The notes beneath the pieces were generated by a model. That model was not told where the DNA came from and did no database searches. It was given only the letters and a program-made list of their open reading frames with translations. A program made the translations under genes and the position numbers. A stretch of 35,521 nt of DNA, from the NCBI GenBank assembly GCA_036270095.1, contig DATBDE010000139.1, positions 1 to 35,521 of the forward strand. Reading direction: 5' to 3'. Positions 1 through 6,727 of this stretch are shown here, one piece after another. This DNA comes from DATBDE01 sp036270095. Its GTDB lineage: Bacteria; Actinomycetota; Thermoleophilia; Solirubrobacterales; Solirubrobacteraceae. Numbering within the stretch: position 1 is the first letter of the stretch; each line of letters starts with the position of its first letter.

Positions 1-407
1 TCGTGATCGGGGCCGGCGGCGGATCGCTGACGCTGTTCGACGCGGTGCGTGCGCACGGCGGCGACCCGGCCAACTACTGCGAGATCGGCGGCAACCCGTC
101 CGTGAACAAGGCGGCGGGCCTGGCCAAGCTCGTGCTGCAAAAGCCCGGCGTGGACAAGATCGCCGTGATGATGTCCATCGTCTCCAACACGCGCGTGGAC
201 ATCGTCGCCCGCGGCGTGATCAGGGCCTGCGTCGAGCTCGGCTTCGACCCGGCCGAGAAGATCGCCTTCTTCCGCATCCCCGGGGCCTGGGAGGAGGAGG
301 GCTTCAAGATCCTCGACCGCTACGGGATCGACTACGCCGACCGCTCCGTCTCGCTCAACGAGGCGGCCAAGCGGGCGGTGGAGAAGATCCAGGGGGCCGC
401 GGTATGA
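1..407 (+). CDS. Succinyl-CoA synthetase beta-like subunit, C-terminal part (5' end outside window)
   Basis: About 135 residues remain of an ADP-forming acyl-CoA ligase beta subunit (SucC-like). The piece matches the C-terminal ligase-CoA domain, with a glycine loop (GAGGGSLTLFD), a GGNPS segment and the Rossmann-like stretch ending in the terminal helix. In the family this subunit carries the ATP-grasp domain and pairs with the alpha subunit to couple NDP phosphorylation to acyl-CoA cleavage. The reading frame is open at the left edge, so the GTG at position 3 is probably internal. It overlaps the alpha-subunit gene by 4 bases (ATGA). It is divergent from textbook SucC (for example GGNPSVNK where SucC has a GG.A..E-type segment), so the acyl substrate may not be succinate. 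Confidence 0.8.
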   Translation, partial: VIGAGGGSLTLFDAVRAHGGDPANYCEIGGNPSVNKAAGLAKLVLQKPGVDKIAVMMSIVSNTRVDIVARGVIRACVELGFDPAEKIAFFRIPGAWEEEGFKILDRYGIDYADRSVSLNEAAKRAVEKIQGAAV

Positions 408-1327
408 GCATCCTCATCGACGCCGACACGACCTTCATCGTCCAGGGCATCACCGGCCGCGAGGCGGTCAACCTGACTCGGGAGTGCCTGGACTACGGCG
501 CCGGGGCGAAGATCGTCGGCGGCGTGACCCCCGGGCGCCTGGGCCGCGACGTCCATGGCGTGCCGGTCTTCGACACCGTCGCCCAGGCGGTGGACCACAA
601 CGGCGGCCCGGTCGACGGCTCGGTGGTCACCGTGCCGCCCGCGTTCACCAAGGACGCGGTGTTCGAGGCGATCGAGAACGGGGTCGAGCTCGTGGTGATC
701 GTCACCGAGCGGATCCCGCGCCGCGACGTGGCCCAGATGGTCGAGCTCGCCGCCCGGCGCGGCGCCCGCATCGTCGGTCCCAACTGCCTCGGGATCATCG
801 TCCCCGACGTCATCAAGATGGGCGGCATCGGCGGCCCGGCCAAGAACGCGCGCCAGGCCTACTCGCGCGGTCCGGTCGGCGTGATCTCGCGCTCCGGCGG
901 CATGACCACGGAGATGTCCTCGACCCTGACCGCCGCCGGCCTGGGCCAGTCCACCGCGGTGTCGATCGGCGGCGACGCGATCATCGGCTCCACCTACGCC
1001 GAGCTCATGCCGCTGTTCGAGTCCGACGCGCAGACGCAGGGCATCGTCATCTACACCGAGCCCGGCGGGCGCATGGAGGCGGCGCTGGCCCACTGGGTGA
1101 CCGAGAACGACTCGCGCCTGCCGATCGTGGCCTTCATGGCCGGGCGCTTCATGGACGAGATGCCGGGCATGAGCTTCGGCCACGCGGGCACGATCGTCGA
1201 GGGCAAGGAGGACACGGCGACCGAGAAGATCGCGCGCCTGGCCGAGGCCGGGATCAGCGTGGCCGAGGACATCGCCGACATCCCCGGCATCCTCACGGCC
1301 AAGATGGAAGAGCGGGCGGCGGCCTGA
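404..1327 (+). CDS. Succinyl-CoA synthetase alpha-like subunit (CoA-binding, phosphohistidine)
   Basis: This 307-residue protein has the SucD layout. An N-terminal CoA-binding Rossmann fold carries QGITG at residues 14-18 and GPNCLG at 125-130. A ligase domain follows with SRSGGMTTE (162-170) and IGGDAIIG (188-195). His260 in FGHAGTIVEG matches the histidine that is phosphorylated during catalysis. Length is close to the usual 290-300 residues. The ATG overlaps the beta-subunit stop (ATGA), and the TGA overlaps the next ATG (TGATG), so three genes are translationally coupled. The expected role is reversible acyl-CoA + NDP + Pi to acid + CoA + NTP in the cytosol. The coupled ferredoxin is not part of ordinary sucCD, so the symbol sucD is withheld. 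Confidence 0.85.
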   Translation: MSILIDADTTFIVQGITGREAVNLTRECLDYGAGAKIVGGVTPGRLGRDVHGVPVFDTVAQAVDHNGGPVDGSVVTVPPAFTKDAVFEAIENGVELVVIVTERIPRRDVAQMVELAARRGARIVGPNCLGIIVPDVIKMGGIGGPAKNARQAYSRGPVGVISRSGGMTTEMSSTLTAAGLGQSTAVSIGGDAIIGSTYAELMPLFESDAQTQGIVIYTEPGGRMEAALAHWVTENDSRLPIVAFMAGRFMDEMPGMSFGHAGTIVEGKEDTATEKIARLAEAGISVAEDIADIPGILTAKMEERAAA

Positions 1328-1575
1328 TGCACCTCTTCATCGACGTCGAGGTCGACGCCGAGGTCGCGGCCGACCCGGGGCTGGCGGCCAAGCTCACCGA
1401 GGTTTGCCCGGTGGACATCTTCGCCGTCTCCGAGCAGAACACGCTGGAGATCGTCGAGTCCAACCTCGACGAGTGCGTGCTGTGCGAGCTGTGCATCAAC
1501 GCCGCGCCGCAGGGCACGGTCCGCGTCCGCAAGCTCTACGAGGCCGGCGAGGACCGCGCGGTCCTCCATTCCTAG
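1327..1575 (+). CDS. Small single-cluster [4Fe-4S] ferredoxin-like protein
   Basis: This 82-residue protein contains Cys27 in VCPVDIF, then Cys50, Cys53 and Cys56 in ECVLCELCINAAP. That is the second CxxCxxC motif of a 2[4Fe-4S] ferredoxin plus the lone CP cysteine of the first motif. The other first-motif cysteines and the second CP cysteine (Ala in INAAP) are missing. Four cysteines remain, enough for one [4Fe-4S] cluster, in the spacing seen when half of a bacterial ferredoxin is lost. The start overlaps the upstream stop by one base, so it should be made together with the ligase subunits. It could donate electrons to an oxidoreductase encoded upstream of the window, or be a structural partner of the ligase. 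Neither is shown by the sequence. Confidence 0.75.
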   Translation: MHLFIDVEVDAEVAADPGLAAKLTEVCPVDIFAVSEQNTLEIVESNLDECVLCELCINAAPQGTVRVRKLYEAGEDRAVLHS

Positions 1576-1597
1576 GCCGGTTGATCGGGGGTCGCGC

Positions 1598-2176
1598 CTG
1601 CGGCGCCAGGTCGCGCTGACCTTCGACGACGGGCCCGGCGACGCCACCCCCGCGGTGCTCGACGCGCTGGCCGCGCTGCAACTGCCGGCGACGTTCTTCG
1701 TCATCGGCCAGCAGGTGCCCGAGCGCGCCGCGGTGCTGCGGCGCATGGTCGAGGCGGGGCACGCGGTGGGCGTGCACGCGTGGGAGCACCCCGACCTCGG
1801 CGCCGAGCCCAAGCGTGCGCCGGACGAGATCGACCGCTGCCTGGCCGCCGTGCGCGACGCCGCGGGCATCGCGCCGGACCTGTTCCGCCCGCCCTTCGGC
1901 TCCTACACGCCCGCGGTGCTCGAGCACGCCGACGCCCGCGGGCTGCGCACGATCCTGTGGGACGTCAACCCACACGACCACGCCGGCGGCGACGCGACCG
2001 CCGAGAGCATCACCGCCGACGTGCTCGGGGCCATGCGCCGGGGCTCGATCGTCGTGCTCCACGACGGCGGCCCGCTGGACTCGCGGGCGCGCGTGCTCGA
2101 CGCGCTCCCGCGCATCGCCGACGGGCTGCGGGAGCGGCGGCTGGAGGCCGTTACCGTGCCGGACCTGATCGCATGA
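1598..2176 (+). CDS. NodB-family polysaccharide deacetylase (non-canonical start)
   Basis: The frame encodes a complete NodB domain. TFDDGP (bases 1619-1636) carries the catalytic base and a metal-binding Asp. HAWEH supplies the metal-binding histidines, RPPFGSY is motif 3, and VVLHDG carries the late histidine. The family removes N-acetyl groups from chitin, peptidoglycan or related glycans. No ATG, GTG or TTG exists in frame upstream of TFDDGP. The first standard start is GTG 1655, which would delete the catalytic Asp pair. I placed the start at CTG 1598, 5 nt after a GGGGGT stretch (1587-1592). ATT 1568 is the alternative. No signal peptide is visible, which is odd for this family. The stop overlaps the trmO start (ATGA). 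Confidence 0.65.
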   Translation: MRRQVALTFDDGPGDATPAVLDALAALQLPATFFVIGQQVPERAAVLRRMVEAGHAVGVHAWEHPDLGAEPKRAPDEIDRCLAAVRDAAGIAPDLFRPPFGSYTPAVLEHADARGLRTILWDVNPHDHAGGDATAESITADVLGAMRRGSIVVLHDGGPLDSRARVLDALPRIADGLRERRLEAVTVPDLIA

Positions 2177-2577
2177 CCTACGAGCTGCGCGCCATCGGCT
2201 GGGTCGAGTCGGAGCTGACCGACCGCGACGACGCGCCCAAGCAGGGCGACGAGGGCGGGCCGGAGGCGTGGATCGCCTTCGACCCGGCCGTACGCGAGGC
2301 CTACGCCGACGTGGCCGCAGGCGACGCCCTCCTCGTCCTGACCTGGCTGCACCTGGCCCAGCGCGACAAGCTGCGCGTCCACCCCCGCAGCGACCCGAAC
2401 CGGCGGCTGACCGGCGTGTTCAGCACCCGCTCGCCCGACCGCCCCAACCCGATCGGCCTGCACCGGGTCGAGGTGGTCGCGGTGGACGGCGACCGTATCC
2501 GGGTGCGCGACCTCGAGGCGGTCGACGGGACCCCGGTGGTCGACGTCAAGCCGGTGCTTCAGTTGCATGACCGCTAG
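2173..2577 (+). CDS. trmO: TrmO/TsaA family tRNA (t6A37-N6)-methyltransferase
   Basis: The 134-residue product starts with the family's beta-barrel entry (YELRAIGWVES) and holds the signature GVFSTRSPDRPNPIGLHRVE near residues 77-96, where the RPNPIG core binds S-adenosylmethionine. It ends with the DGTPVVDVKP strand that in this family is usually DGTPLLDIKP. TrmO methylates N6-threonylcarbamoyladenosine at position 37 of certain tRNAs and acts in the cytosol. Length matches the short, single-domain form without the C-terminal extension of the E. coli enzyme. Its ATG overlaps the deacetylase stop, so it is translationally coupled. The family assignment is firm. The exact methylation target is taken from the family. 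Confidence 0.88.
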   Translation: MTYELRAIGWVESELTDRDDAPKQGDEGGPEAWIAFDPAVREAYADVAAGDALLVLTWLHLAQRDKLRVHPRSDPNRRLTGVFSTRSPDRPNPIGLHRVEVVAVDGDRIRVRDLEAVDGTPVVDVKPVLQLHDR

Positions 2578-2594
2578 CCCAACCCGCCGCCGCT

Positions 2595-3347
2595 ATGCCT
2601 GAGCTGCCCGAGGCCGAGCGCGCCCGCCAGGCCATCGAGCGCCGGGCGCTGCACCGGCGCATCGCCGCCGTCGACGACCGCGACACCTACGTGTCGCGCC
2701 CGCATGCGCCCGGTGAGATCGAGTCGGCGCTGCGCGGCCGCGAGCTCGTCGCCGCCCACCGCCGGGGCAAGAGCCTGTGGATGGAGACCGACGACGACGG
2801 GCCCGTGCTCGGCCTGCATCTGGGCATGGCCGGCGGCATCGCCATCGATCAGGAGCCCTCGCCTCGGGGCTGGGATCGCTTCACGCTCGAGTTCGAAGAC
2901 GGCGGCCGCCTGGCCCTGCGCGACCGCCGCCGGCTCGGGCGGGCCGTGCTCGAGCCCCGCATCGACCGCCTCGGCCCCGACGCCGAGGACATCACGCGCA
3001 AACAGTTCCGCGAGCGTGTCGGCTACGGCCGCGCGCCGGTCAAGGCGCGCCTGATGGACCAGAGCGTGCTCGCCGGGATCGGCAACCTGTTGGCCGACGA
3101 GATCCTCTGGCAGGCACGCATCGACCCCCGCCGCCCGGCCGGCGGCCTGTCCGAGGAGGAACTCGACCGGCTGCGCCGGGCCATGCGCTCGACCCTGCGC
3201 AAGACGATCCGGCGCGGCGGCGCCCACACCGGCGACTTCATGCAGGCGCGCGAGCAGCACGGGATCTGCCCGCGCTGCGGCGCCGAGGTGCAGCGCACGA
3301 CGGTGGGCGGGCGCACCACCTACTGGTGCCCCGAGGAGCAGTCGTGA
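2595..3347 (+). CDS. Fpg/Nei family DNA glycosylase-lyase
   Basis: This 250-residue protein opens with MPELPEAE, giving the mature N-terminal Pro and Glu that do base excision and beta-lyase chemistry. RRGKSLW holds the conserved lysine of the beta-hairpin. LMDQSVLAGIGNLLADEILW is the helix-two-turn-helix. The C-terminus carries a zinc-finger-like end, CPRCGAE...GRTTYWCPEEQS. The usual fourth cysteine (CPxCQ) is replaced by Glu, so only three cysteines are present, although the GR that contacts DNA is kept. The expected role is repair of oxidised bases such as 8-oxoguanine or formamidopyrimidines. Fpg and Nei specificity cannot be told apart here. No clear ribosome-binding site precedes the ATG, and the gap from trmO is 17 bp. 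Confidence 0.9.
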   Translation: MPELPEAERARQAIERRALHRRIAAVDDRDTYVSRPHAPGEIESALRGRELVAAHRRGKSLWMETDDDGPVLGLHLGMAGGIAIDQEPSPRGWDRFTLEFEDGGRLALRDRRRLGRAVLEPRIDRLGPDAEDITRKQFRERVGYGRAPVKARLMDQSVLAGIGNLLADEILWQARIDPRRPAGGLSEEELDRLRRAMRSTLRKTIRRGGAHTGDFMQAREQHGICPRCGAEVQRTTVGGRTTYWCPEEQS

Positions 3348-3941
3348 CTAGCCCTTGCGTTTCAGCGTGAGCCGCCAGTCCAGCGTGACCGAGCCGGTCG
3401 CGTCGTTGGTGCCGCCGGAGAAGCTCTGCAAGTCTGAGGCCGAGGCGTGGAGCGTGCGCTTGCGCCGGTTGAACAGGTCCTTGGTCGACACGCGGGCGAC
3501 GACGAAGTGGAGGTCCTCCGCGCCGGTCAGGCTCGGGTAGGGGTCCAGCAGCAGCCTCGACGCGCAGTTGCTGAACGCATCCGTATCCACGCCCGGGAGG
3601 CCGGCGATCAGGTTGAACCCCTTGCCGCCCCACTGAAGGTCGAGGCTCCAGCCCGTGCGGATGGGCAGGACGCCGCAGTCCTCGGGCTCGCGCGGGTTGT
3701 CCTGGCAGCCGGCGGCGCCGAGGTTGGAGCGCGTGACCGTGCCGTTGACGGGAACGCCCACGTGGCCGTTGCGCCCGACCACCACGTCTCCGGGCCGCTT
3801 GGTCACCGGCACACTGAACGCCGTCGCCTGGAATTCGATGCGCTCGGTCGAGGTGCCGCTGGGCAGGTCGACCTCGCACTCGCCCAGCGCGCCGACGTCG
3901 GTGCGGGCGTACTGCGTCCCGCCGACCTCGGCGCTGAACAC
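3348..3941 (-). CDS. Hypothetical protein
   Basis: I do not recognise this protein of about 197 residues. It is polar, has four widely spaced cysteines (ECEV, GCQD, DCGV, NCAS) that could form disulphides, and shows beta-strand-like alternation. No clear signal peptide or membrane segment is seen with either start. The chosen GTG at 3941 begins 2 nt after the stop of the upstream 92-residue gene. A longer form from GTG 3980 would overlap that gene by 37 bp. Spacing and strand suggest co-transcription with the upstream gene. It converges with the glycosylase, with stop codons abutting. Confidence 0.6.
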   Translation of the reverse strand: MFSAEVGGTQYARTDVGALGECEVDLPSGTSTERIEFQATAFSVPVTKRPGDVVVGRNGHVGVPVNGTVTRSNLGAAGCQDNPREPEDCGVLPIRTGWSLDLQWGGKGFNLIAGLPGVDTDAFSNCASRLLLDPYPSLTGAEDLHFVVARVSTKDLFNRRKRTLHASASDLQSFSGGTNDATGSVTLDWRLTLKRKG

Positions 3942-3943
3942 CG

Positions 3944-4222
3944 CTATCCGAAGTGCTCGACCAGCCGCGTCGCGTACCACCGCGGCCAGGGCTCGTCGGG
4001 AGACTGAGCCGCGTAGTCCTTGTCCAGCTGCACCAGCAAACAGGTCAGCTCGCTGCGCACGGGCGTCGACCCGAGCAGGTCGCCGAGCTCGGACAGGCGC
4101 AGCAGCCAGTCCGAGTAGAAGGACGCCCAGTCGGGGTCGGTGCCGTCGGTGATGCGGTAGACGGTGTGGTGGGTCTCGCTGACCTCGCTGAGCAGGCCGG
4201 CGATGCGCTCGACATCGGCCAT
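3944..4222 (-). CDS. Hypothetical small acidic protein
   Basis: The product is 92 residues, rich in Glu, Asp, Leu and Trp, and mostly helical by composition (MADVERIAGLLSEV..., WASFYSDWLLRLSELGDLLG). I know no function for it and see no metal-binding or catalytic motif. The ATG at 4222 is well supported, because a TAGGCT -10 box (4235-4230) ends 7 nt before it, the leaderless spacing used elsewhere in the window. That box contains the stop codon of aguB. The hypothetical gene after it starts within a few bases of its stop, so the two probably form an operon. Confidence 0.65.
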   Translation of the reverse strand: MADVERIAGLLSEVSETHHTVYRITDGTDPDWASFYSDWLLRLSELGDLLGSTPVRSELTCLLVQLDKDYAAQSPDEPWPRWYATRLVEHFG

Positions 4223-4229
4223 GGCGCGC

Positions 4230-4235
4230 AGCCTA
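4230..4235 (-). promoter_or_regulatory. -10 box TAGGCT, leaderless start at 4222
   Basis: TAGGCT lies 7 nt before ATG 4222 on the minus strand. Its TAG is also the aguB stop codon. Confidence 0.5.
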
Positions 4236-5150
4236 CGTGAGCGGCGAGTACGCGTCAGGCCGTCGCGTGCGCAGGAACGGAAAGAGCTCGAGCCAGTCGC
4301 GGCGCTGGTCGAGGTCGAGGTCGGCCACGAGCACCGCGGGCTCGTCGCGCGGCGCCTGCACGAGCGTGCGCCCGTAGGGGTCGGAGATGAAGGACGAGCC
4401 GTAGAAGACCAGCGGCGGCTCGGACCCGATCCGGTTGACCGCGACCATGAACGTCCCGTTGGCGATCCCGTTGGCCACGATCACTTTCTCCCACAGCGGC
4501 TCGGTGTCGAAGTCGGGGTGGTCGGGCTCGGAGCCGATCGCGGTCGGGTACACGATCACCTCGGCGCCGGCCAGCGAGTAGGCGCGCGCGAGCTCCGGGA
4601 ACCACTGGTCCCAGCAGGTGGGGAAGCCCAGGCGGGCCTCGCGCACCGCGACGACCGGGAACGCGTCCTCGCCCGGCGGGCCGGGGCGGAAGTAGCGGTC
4701 CTCGTAGTAGCCGGCCGTGACCGGGATGTGGAGTTTCCGCGTGCGCGCGACCACCTCGCCGTCGGGGGCGACGCAGATCGCCGTGTTGTAACCGAGGTCG
4801 TCCGCGCGCTCGTACAGCGACGCGTGCACGAACGCCCCCGCCTGCGCCGCCATCCGCGCGGCGAAGCGTGTCGTCGGCCCGTCGGGGATGGCCTCCGCCT
4901 TCTCCTGCGCCGCCGCCACCCCGTCCTCGGTGATGGCGAAGTAGGGCGAAAGCGTGAGCTCCTGCAAGCAGACCAGCCGCGCGCCCAGGTCGGCCGCCGC
5001 CCGGATGCCCTCGGCCAGGGCCGCCTCGTGCTCGTCGGGATCGGGATGCCAGCGCTGCTGCACCGCCCCGATGCGGAACGGTGGGCGTGAAGAGGGGCTA
5101 ACGCGGGCATACGACTCCGGAACGTGGTCGATCGCGGTTACCACCTGCAT
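4233..5150 (-). CDS. aguB: N-carbamoylputrescine amidase (carbon-nitrogen hydrolase)
   Basis: This 305-residue nitrilase-superfamily enzyme has the triad Glu64 (CLQELTLSPYF), Lys139 (RTRKLHIP) and Cys179 (PTCWDQWFPE). The TCWDQWFPE and KLHIP...YYEDRYFRPG strings are typical of plant and bacterial N-carbamoylputrescine amidases, which release putrescine, CO2 and ammonia from N-carbamoylputrescine. The neighbouring agmatine deiminase makes that substrate, so the two form the agmatine-to-putrescine route. The ATG at 5150 adds about 20 residues before the conserved start (RIGAVQQRW). It is supported by a TAGGGT box 7 nt upstream (5163-5158), which also suggests aguB has its own promoter apart from aguA. 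Confidence 0.88.
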   Translation of the reverse strand: MQVVTAIDHVPESYARVSPSSRPPFRIGAVQQRWHPDPDEHEAALAEGIRAAADLGARLVCLQELTLSPYFAITEDGVAAAQEKAEAIPDGPTTRFAARMAAQAGAFVHASLYERADDLGYNTAICVAPDGEVVARTRKLHIPVTAGYYEDRYFRPGPPGEDAFPVVAVREARLGFPTCWDQWFPELARAYSLAGAEVIVYPTAIGSEPDHPDFDTEPLWEKVIVANGIANGTFMVAVNRIGSEPPLVFYGSSFISDPYGRTLVQAPRDEPAVLVADLDLDQRRDWLELFPFLRTRRPDAYSPLT

Positions 5151-5157
5151 CCCGAAT

Positions 5158-5163
5158 ACCCTA
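5158..5163 (-). promoter_or_regulatory. -10 box TAGGGT, leaderless start of aguB
   Basis: TAGGGT lies 7 nt before ATG 5150, placing transcription start at or beside the start codon. It lies just before the PAS remnant. Confidence 0.5.
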
Positions 5164-5189
5164 AGGCGCCGACGGCGCCGGCGGTGCCT

Positions 5190-5315
5190 TTCGAGCTGCT
5201 CGTCGACGCCGTCCAGGCGCACGCGATCTTCATGCTCGACCCGAGCGCCGGGTCGCGAGCTGGAACCGCGGGGCCGAGGCGGATCAAGGGCTACCGTGCC
5301 GAGGCGATCCTCGGC
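5190..5315 (+). pseudogene. Decayed PAS-domain fragment with two compensating frameshifts
   Basis: Reading the plus strand gives FELLVDAVQAHAIFMLDPS, then after a one-base loss near 5247 RVASWNRGAE (5249-5278), then after one extra base (5279) RIKGYRAEAILG (5280-5315). Joined, this is the typical PAS core of sensor kinases: AIFMLDP.GRVASWN.GAERIKGYRAEEI(I/L)G. The similarity stops abruptly at ILG, and nothing of the remaining PAS fold or a kinase follows. The single-frame product from GTG 5124 stays open but would scramble the W-N strand. The likeliest reading is a truncated, shifted remnant of a PAS sensor gene left between aguA and aguB. Two sequencing indels are possible but would not explain the truncation. 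Confidence 0.6.
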
Positions 5316-5353
5316 GACCCGCGCGCGACCATCCGCCGACAGCGTGGTCCGGT

Positions 5354-6316
5354 TCAGGCTGCCGCCGGAACCTGCTGGGTGATGCAGTGCACCCCGCCGC
5401 CGCCCATGGCCAGGACGGCGCCGGGGACGGAGACCACCTCGCGGTCGGGGAAGCAGGCCCCGATGCGGTCCAGCGCCTCGGCGTCGGTGGGCTGGTCGCT
5501 GACCGGCACGATCACGGCGCCGTTGCACAGGTAGAAGTTCGTGTAGGGCACCACCCGCGGACGGTCGCCGCCCTCGAGGTAGGGCAGCAGGTCGAGCTCG
5601 ACCACGTCGAGGCCGGCGGCGCACAGGCGGCGCAGGTTCTCCCGGGCGTTGCCGTAGTTGGGGTTGTCCGGGTCGGACACGGTCTGCAGGAGCACGCGGC
5701 CGGGCGCGATGAACTGGCACACGTTGTCGACGTGCCCGTCGGTGTCCTCGTCCTCGACCAGCCCTTGGTCCAGCCAGGCGATCCGCTCCACGCCGAGCAG
5801 GCGGATCAGCGCCTCCTCCAGGTCGTCCTTGTCCAGCTGTGGGTTGCGCGAGGGATCGAGCAGGCACTGCTCGGTGGTCACCAGCGCGCCCGCGCCGTCG
5901 ACCGAGATCGAGCCGCCCTCGAGCACGATCTCGGCCCGCTCGCGCGGGATGCCGAGGTACTCGCACAGCTTCTCGGGCAGCGCATCGTCGGCGTCGTGCG
6001 GCGCGAACTTGCCGCCCCAGCCGTTGAACGCGAAGTCGATGCCGAGCCGGTTGTCGCCGGCGGCGACGAAGATCGGGCCGGAGTCGCGGATCCACGAGTC
6101 GTCGTGGGGCAGCTCCACCACCTCGAGCTCGGAGCCGAGGTGCCGGCGTGCGTCGAAGCCGTCGCGGGCGACCATGAGCACGGGCTCGTAGGCCACGATG
6201 GCGCGCGCGATCTCCGCGTAGTCGCGCTTGGCGTCGGCCATGCGGTCACCCCACAGCTCCTCCCGCACCGGCCAGGCCATGAGCGTGCGCTCGTGCGTCG
6301 CCCACTCCGCCGGCAT
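5354..6316 (-). CDS. aguA: Agmatine deiminase
   Basis: This 320-residue protein is of the agmatine deiminase / peptidyl-arginine deiminase (PAD_porph) family. It contains WPVREELW, the substrate-binding DDSWIRDSGP and NGWGGKF, EGGSISVDG, DEDTDGHVDN, and the nucleophile Cys311 in GGGGVHCITQQVP. The enzyme hydrolyses agmatine to N-carbamoylputrescine and ammonia in the cytosol. The ATG at 6316 lies 17 nt after the upstream stop and begins at MPAEWATHE, the usual family N-terminus. Longer forms would overlap the upstream gene. It probably shares a transcript with the genes at 6334-7276. aguB lies about 200 bp downstream on the same strand, separated by the PAS remnant. Confidence 0.92.
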   Translation of the reverse strand: MPAEWATHERTLMAWPVREELWGDRMADAKRDYAEIARAIVAYEPVLMVARDGFDARRHLGSELEVVELPHDDSWIRDSGPIFVAAGDNRLGIDFAFNGWGGKFAPHDADDALPEKLCEYLGIPRERAEIVLEGGSISVDGAGALVTTEQCLLDPSRNPQLDKDDLEEALIRLLGVERIAWLDQGLVEDEDTDGHVDNVCQFIAPGRVLLQTVSDPDNPNYGNARENLRRLCAAGLDVVELDLLPYLEGGDRPRVVPYTNFYLCNGAVIVPVSDQPTDAEALDRIGACFPDREVVSVPGAVLAMGGGGVHCITQQVPAAA

Positions 6317-6333
6317 GCGGAAGCGGACGTCGC

Positions 6334-6705
6334 TCAGTGGGTGGCCTTCTTGGTGCGGGAGCGCTCCTCCTGGCGCTCCACGACCCGTTCGATGAGCTGG
6401 AGGATCTCCGGCGGGCCGTTGGCCTTCGCGTGGCCGTGGATGAAGGCGTCGCGCCACGCGCCGATGTCGCCCTCGGTTGCCAGTGTGTTGAAGTTGGCCC
6501 GCGGCAGCGACAGCCGCACGCGCGCGTCGGCGGCAACGTCCTTGGTCACCTTCGGGCCCGGCACCTCCACGCGGTAGAGCTGGATGTCGCCGCGCCCGCG
6601 GAGCTCGAGCCCGACCACGAGCTTGAGCTGCTGGAGGGCGGGAACCTGCTCCTGAAAGCGTCGAACCCCGGTCTCGATCAGGGTTTTGGTGTCACCGGAC
6701 GCCAC
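6334..6705 (-). CDS. Small conserved protein, possibly SCP2-like fold
   Basis: The product has 123 residues and no signal peptide. The central part (IQLYRVEVPGPKVTKD, then ADARVRLSLPRANFNTL...W..AFIHGHAKANGP) resembles the sheet-then-helix layout of SCP2 sterol-carrier-like domains, in which a late 'G.....A...G' segment precedes a final helix. This is weak similarity only. The tail is highly charged (ERVVERQEERSRTKK). The GTG at 6705 is chosen because TAGGAT (6719-6714) lies 8 nt upstream. A longer form from 6798 would run into the PAP2 gene. It sits between the phosphatase and aguA on one strand. Confidence 0.6.
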   Translation of the reverse strand: MASGDTKTLIETGVRRFQEQVPALQQLKLVVGLELRGRGDIQLYRVEVPGPKVTKDVAADARVRLSLPRANFNTLATEGDIGAWRDAFIHGHAKANGPPEILQLIERVVERQEERSRTKKATH

Positions 6706-6713
6706 TTCCCTTG

Positions 6714-6719
6714 ATCCTA
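6714..6719 (-). promoter_or_regulatory. -10 box TAGGAT upstream of GTG 6705
   Basis: TAGGAT lies 8 nt before the chosen GTG of the small SCP2-like gene. This is the main reason for choosing that start. Confidence 0.4.
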
Positions 6720-6727
6720 GTGAGCGG

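Noticed and set aside
3942..3980. Longer N-terminus for the hypothetical protein ending at 3348
   Set aside because: GTG 3980 overlaps the upstream gene by 37 bp. GTG 3941 begins right after that gene's stop. The longer form cannot be excluded.
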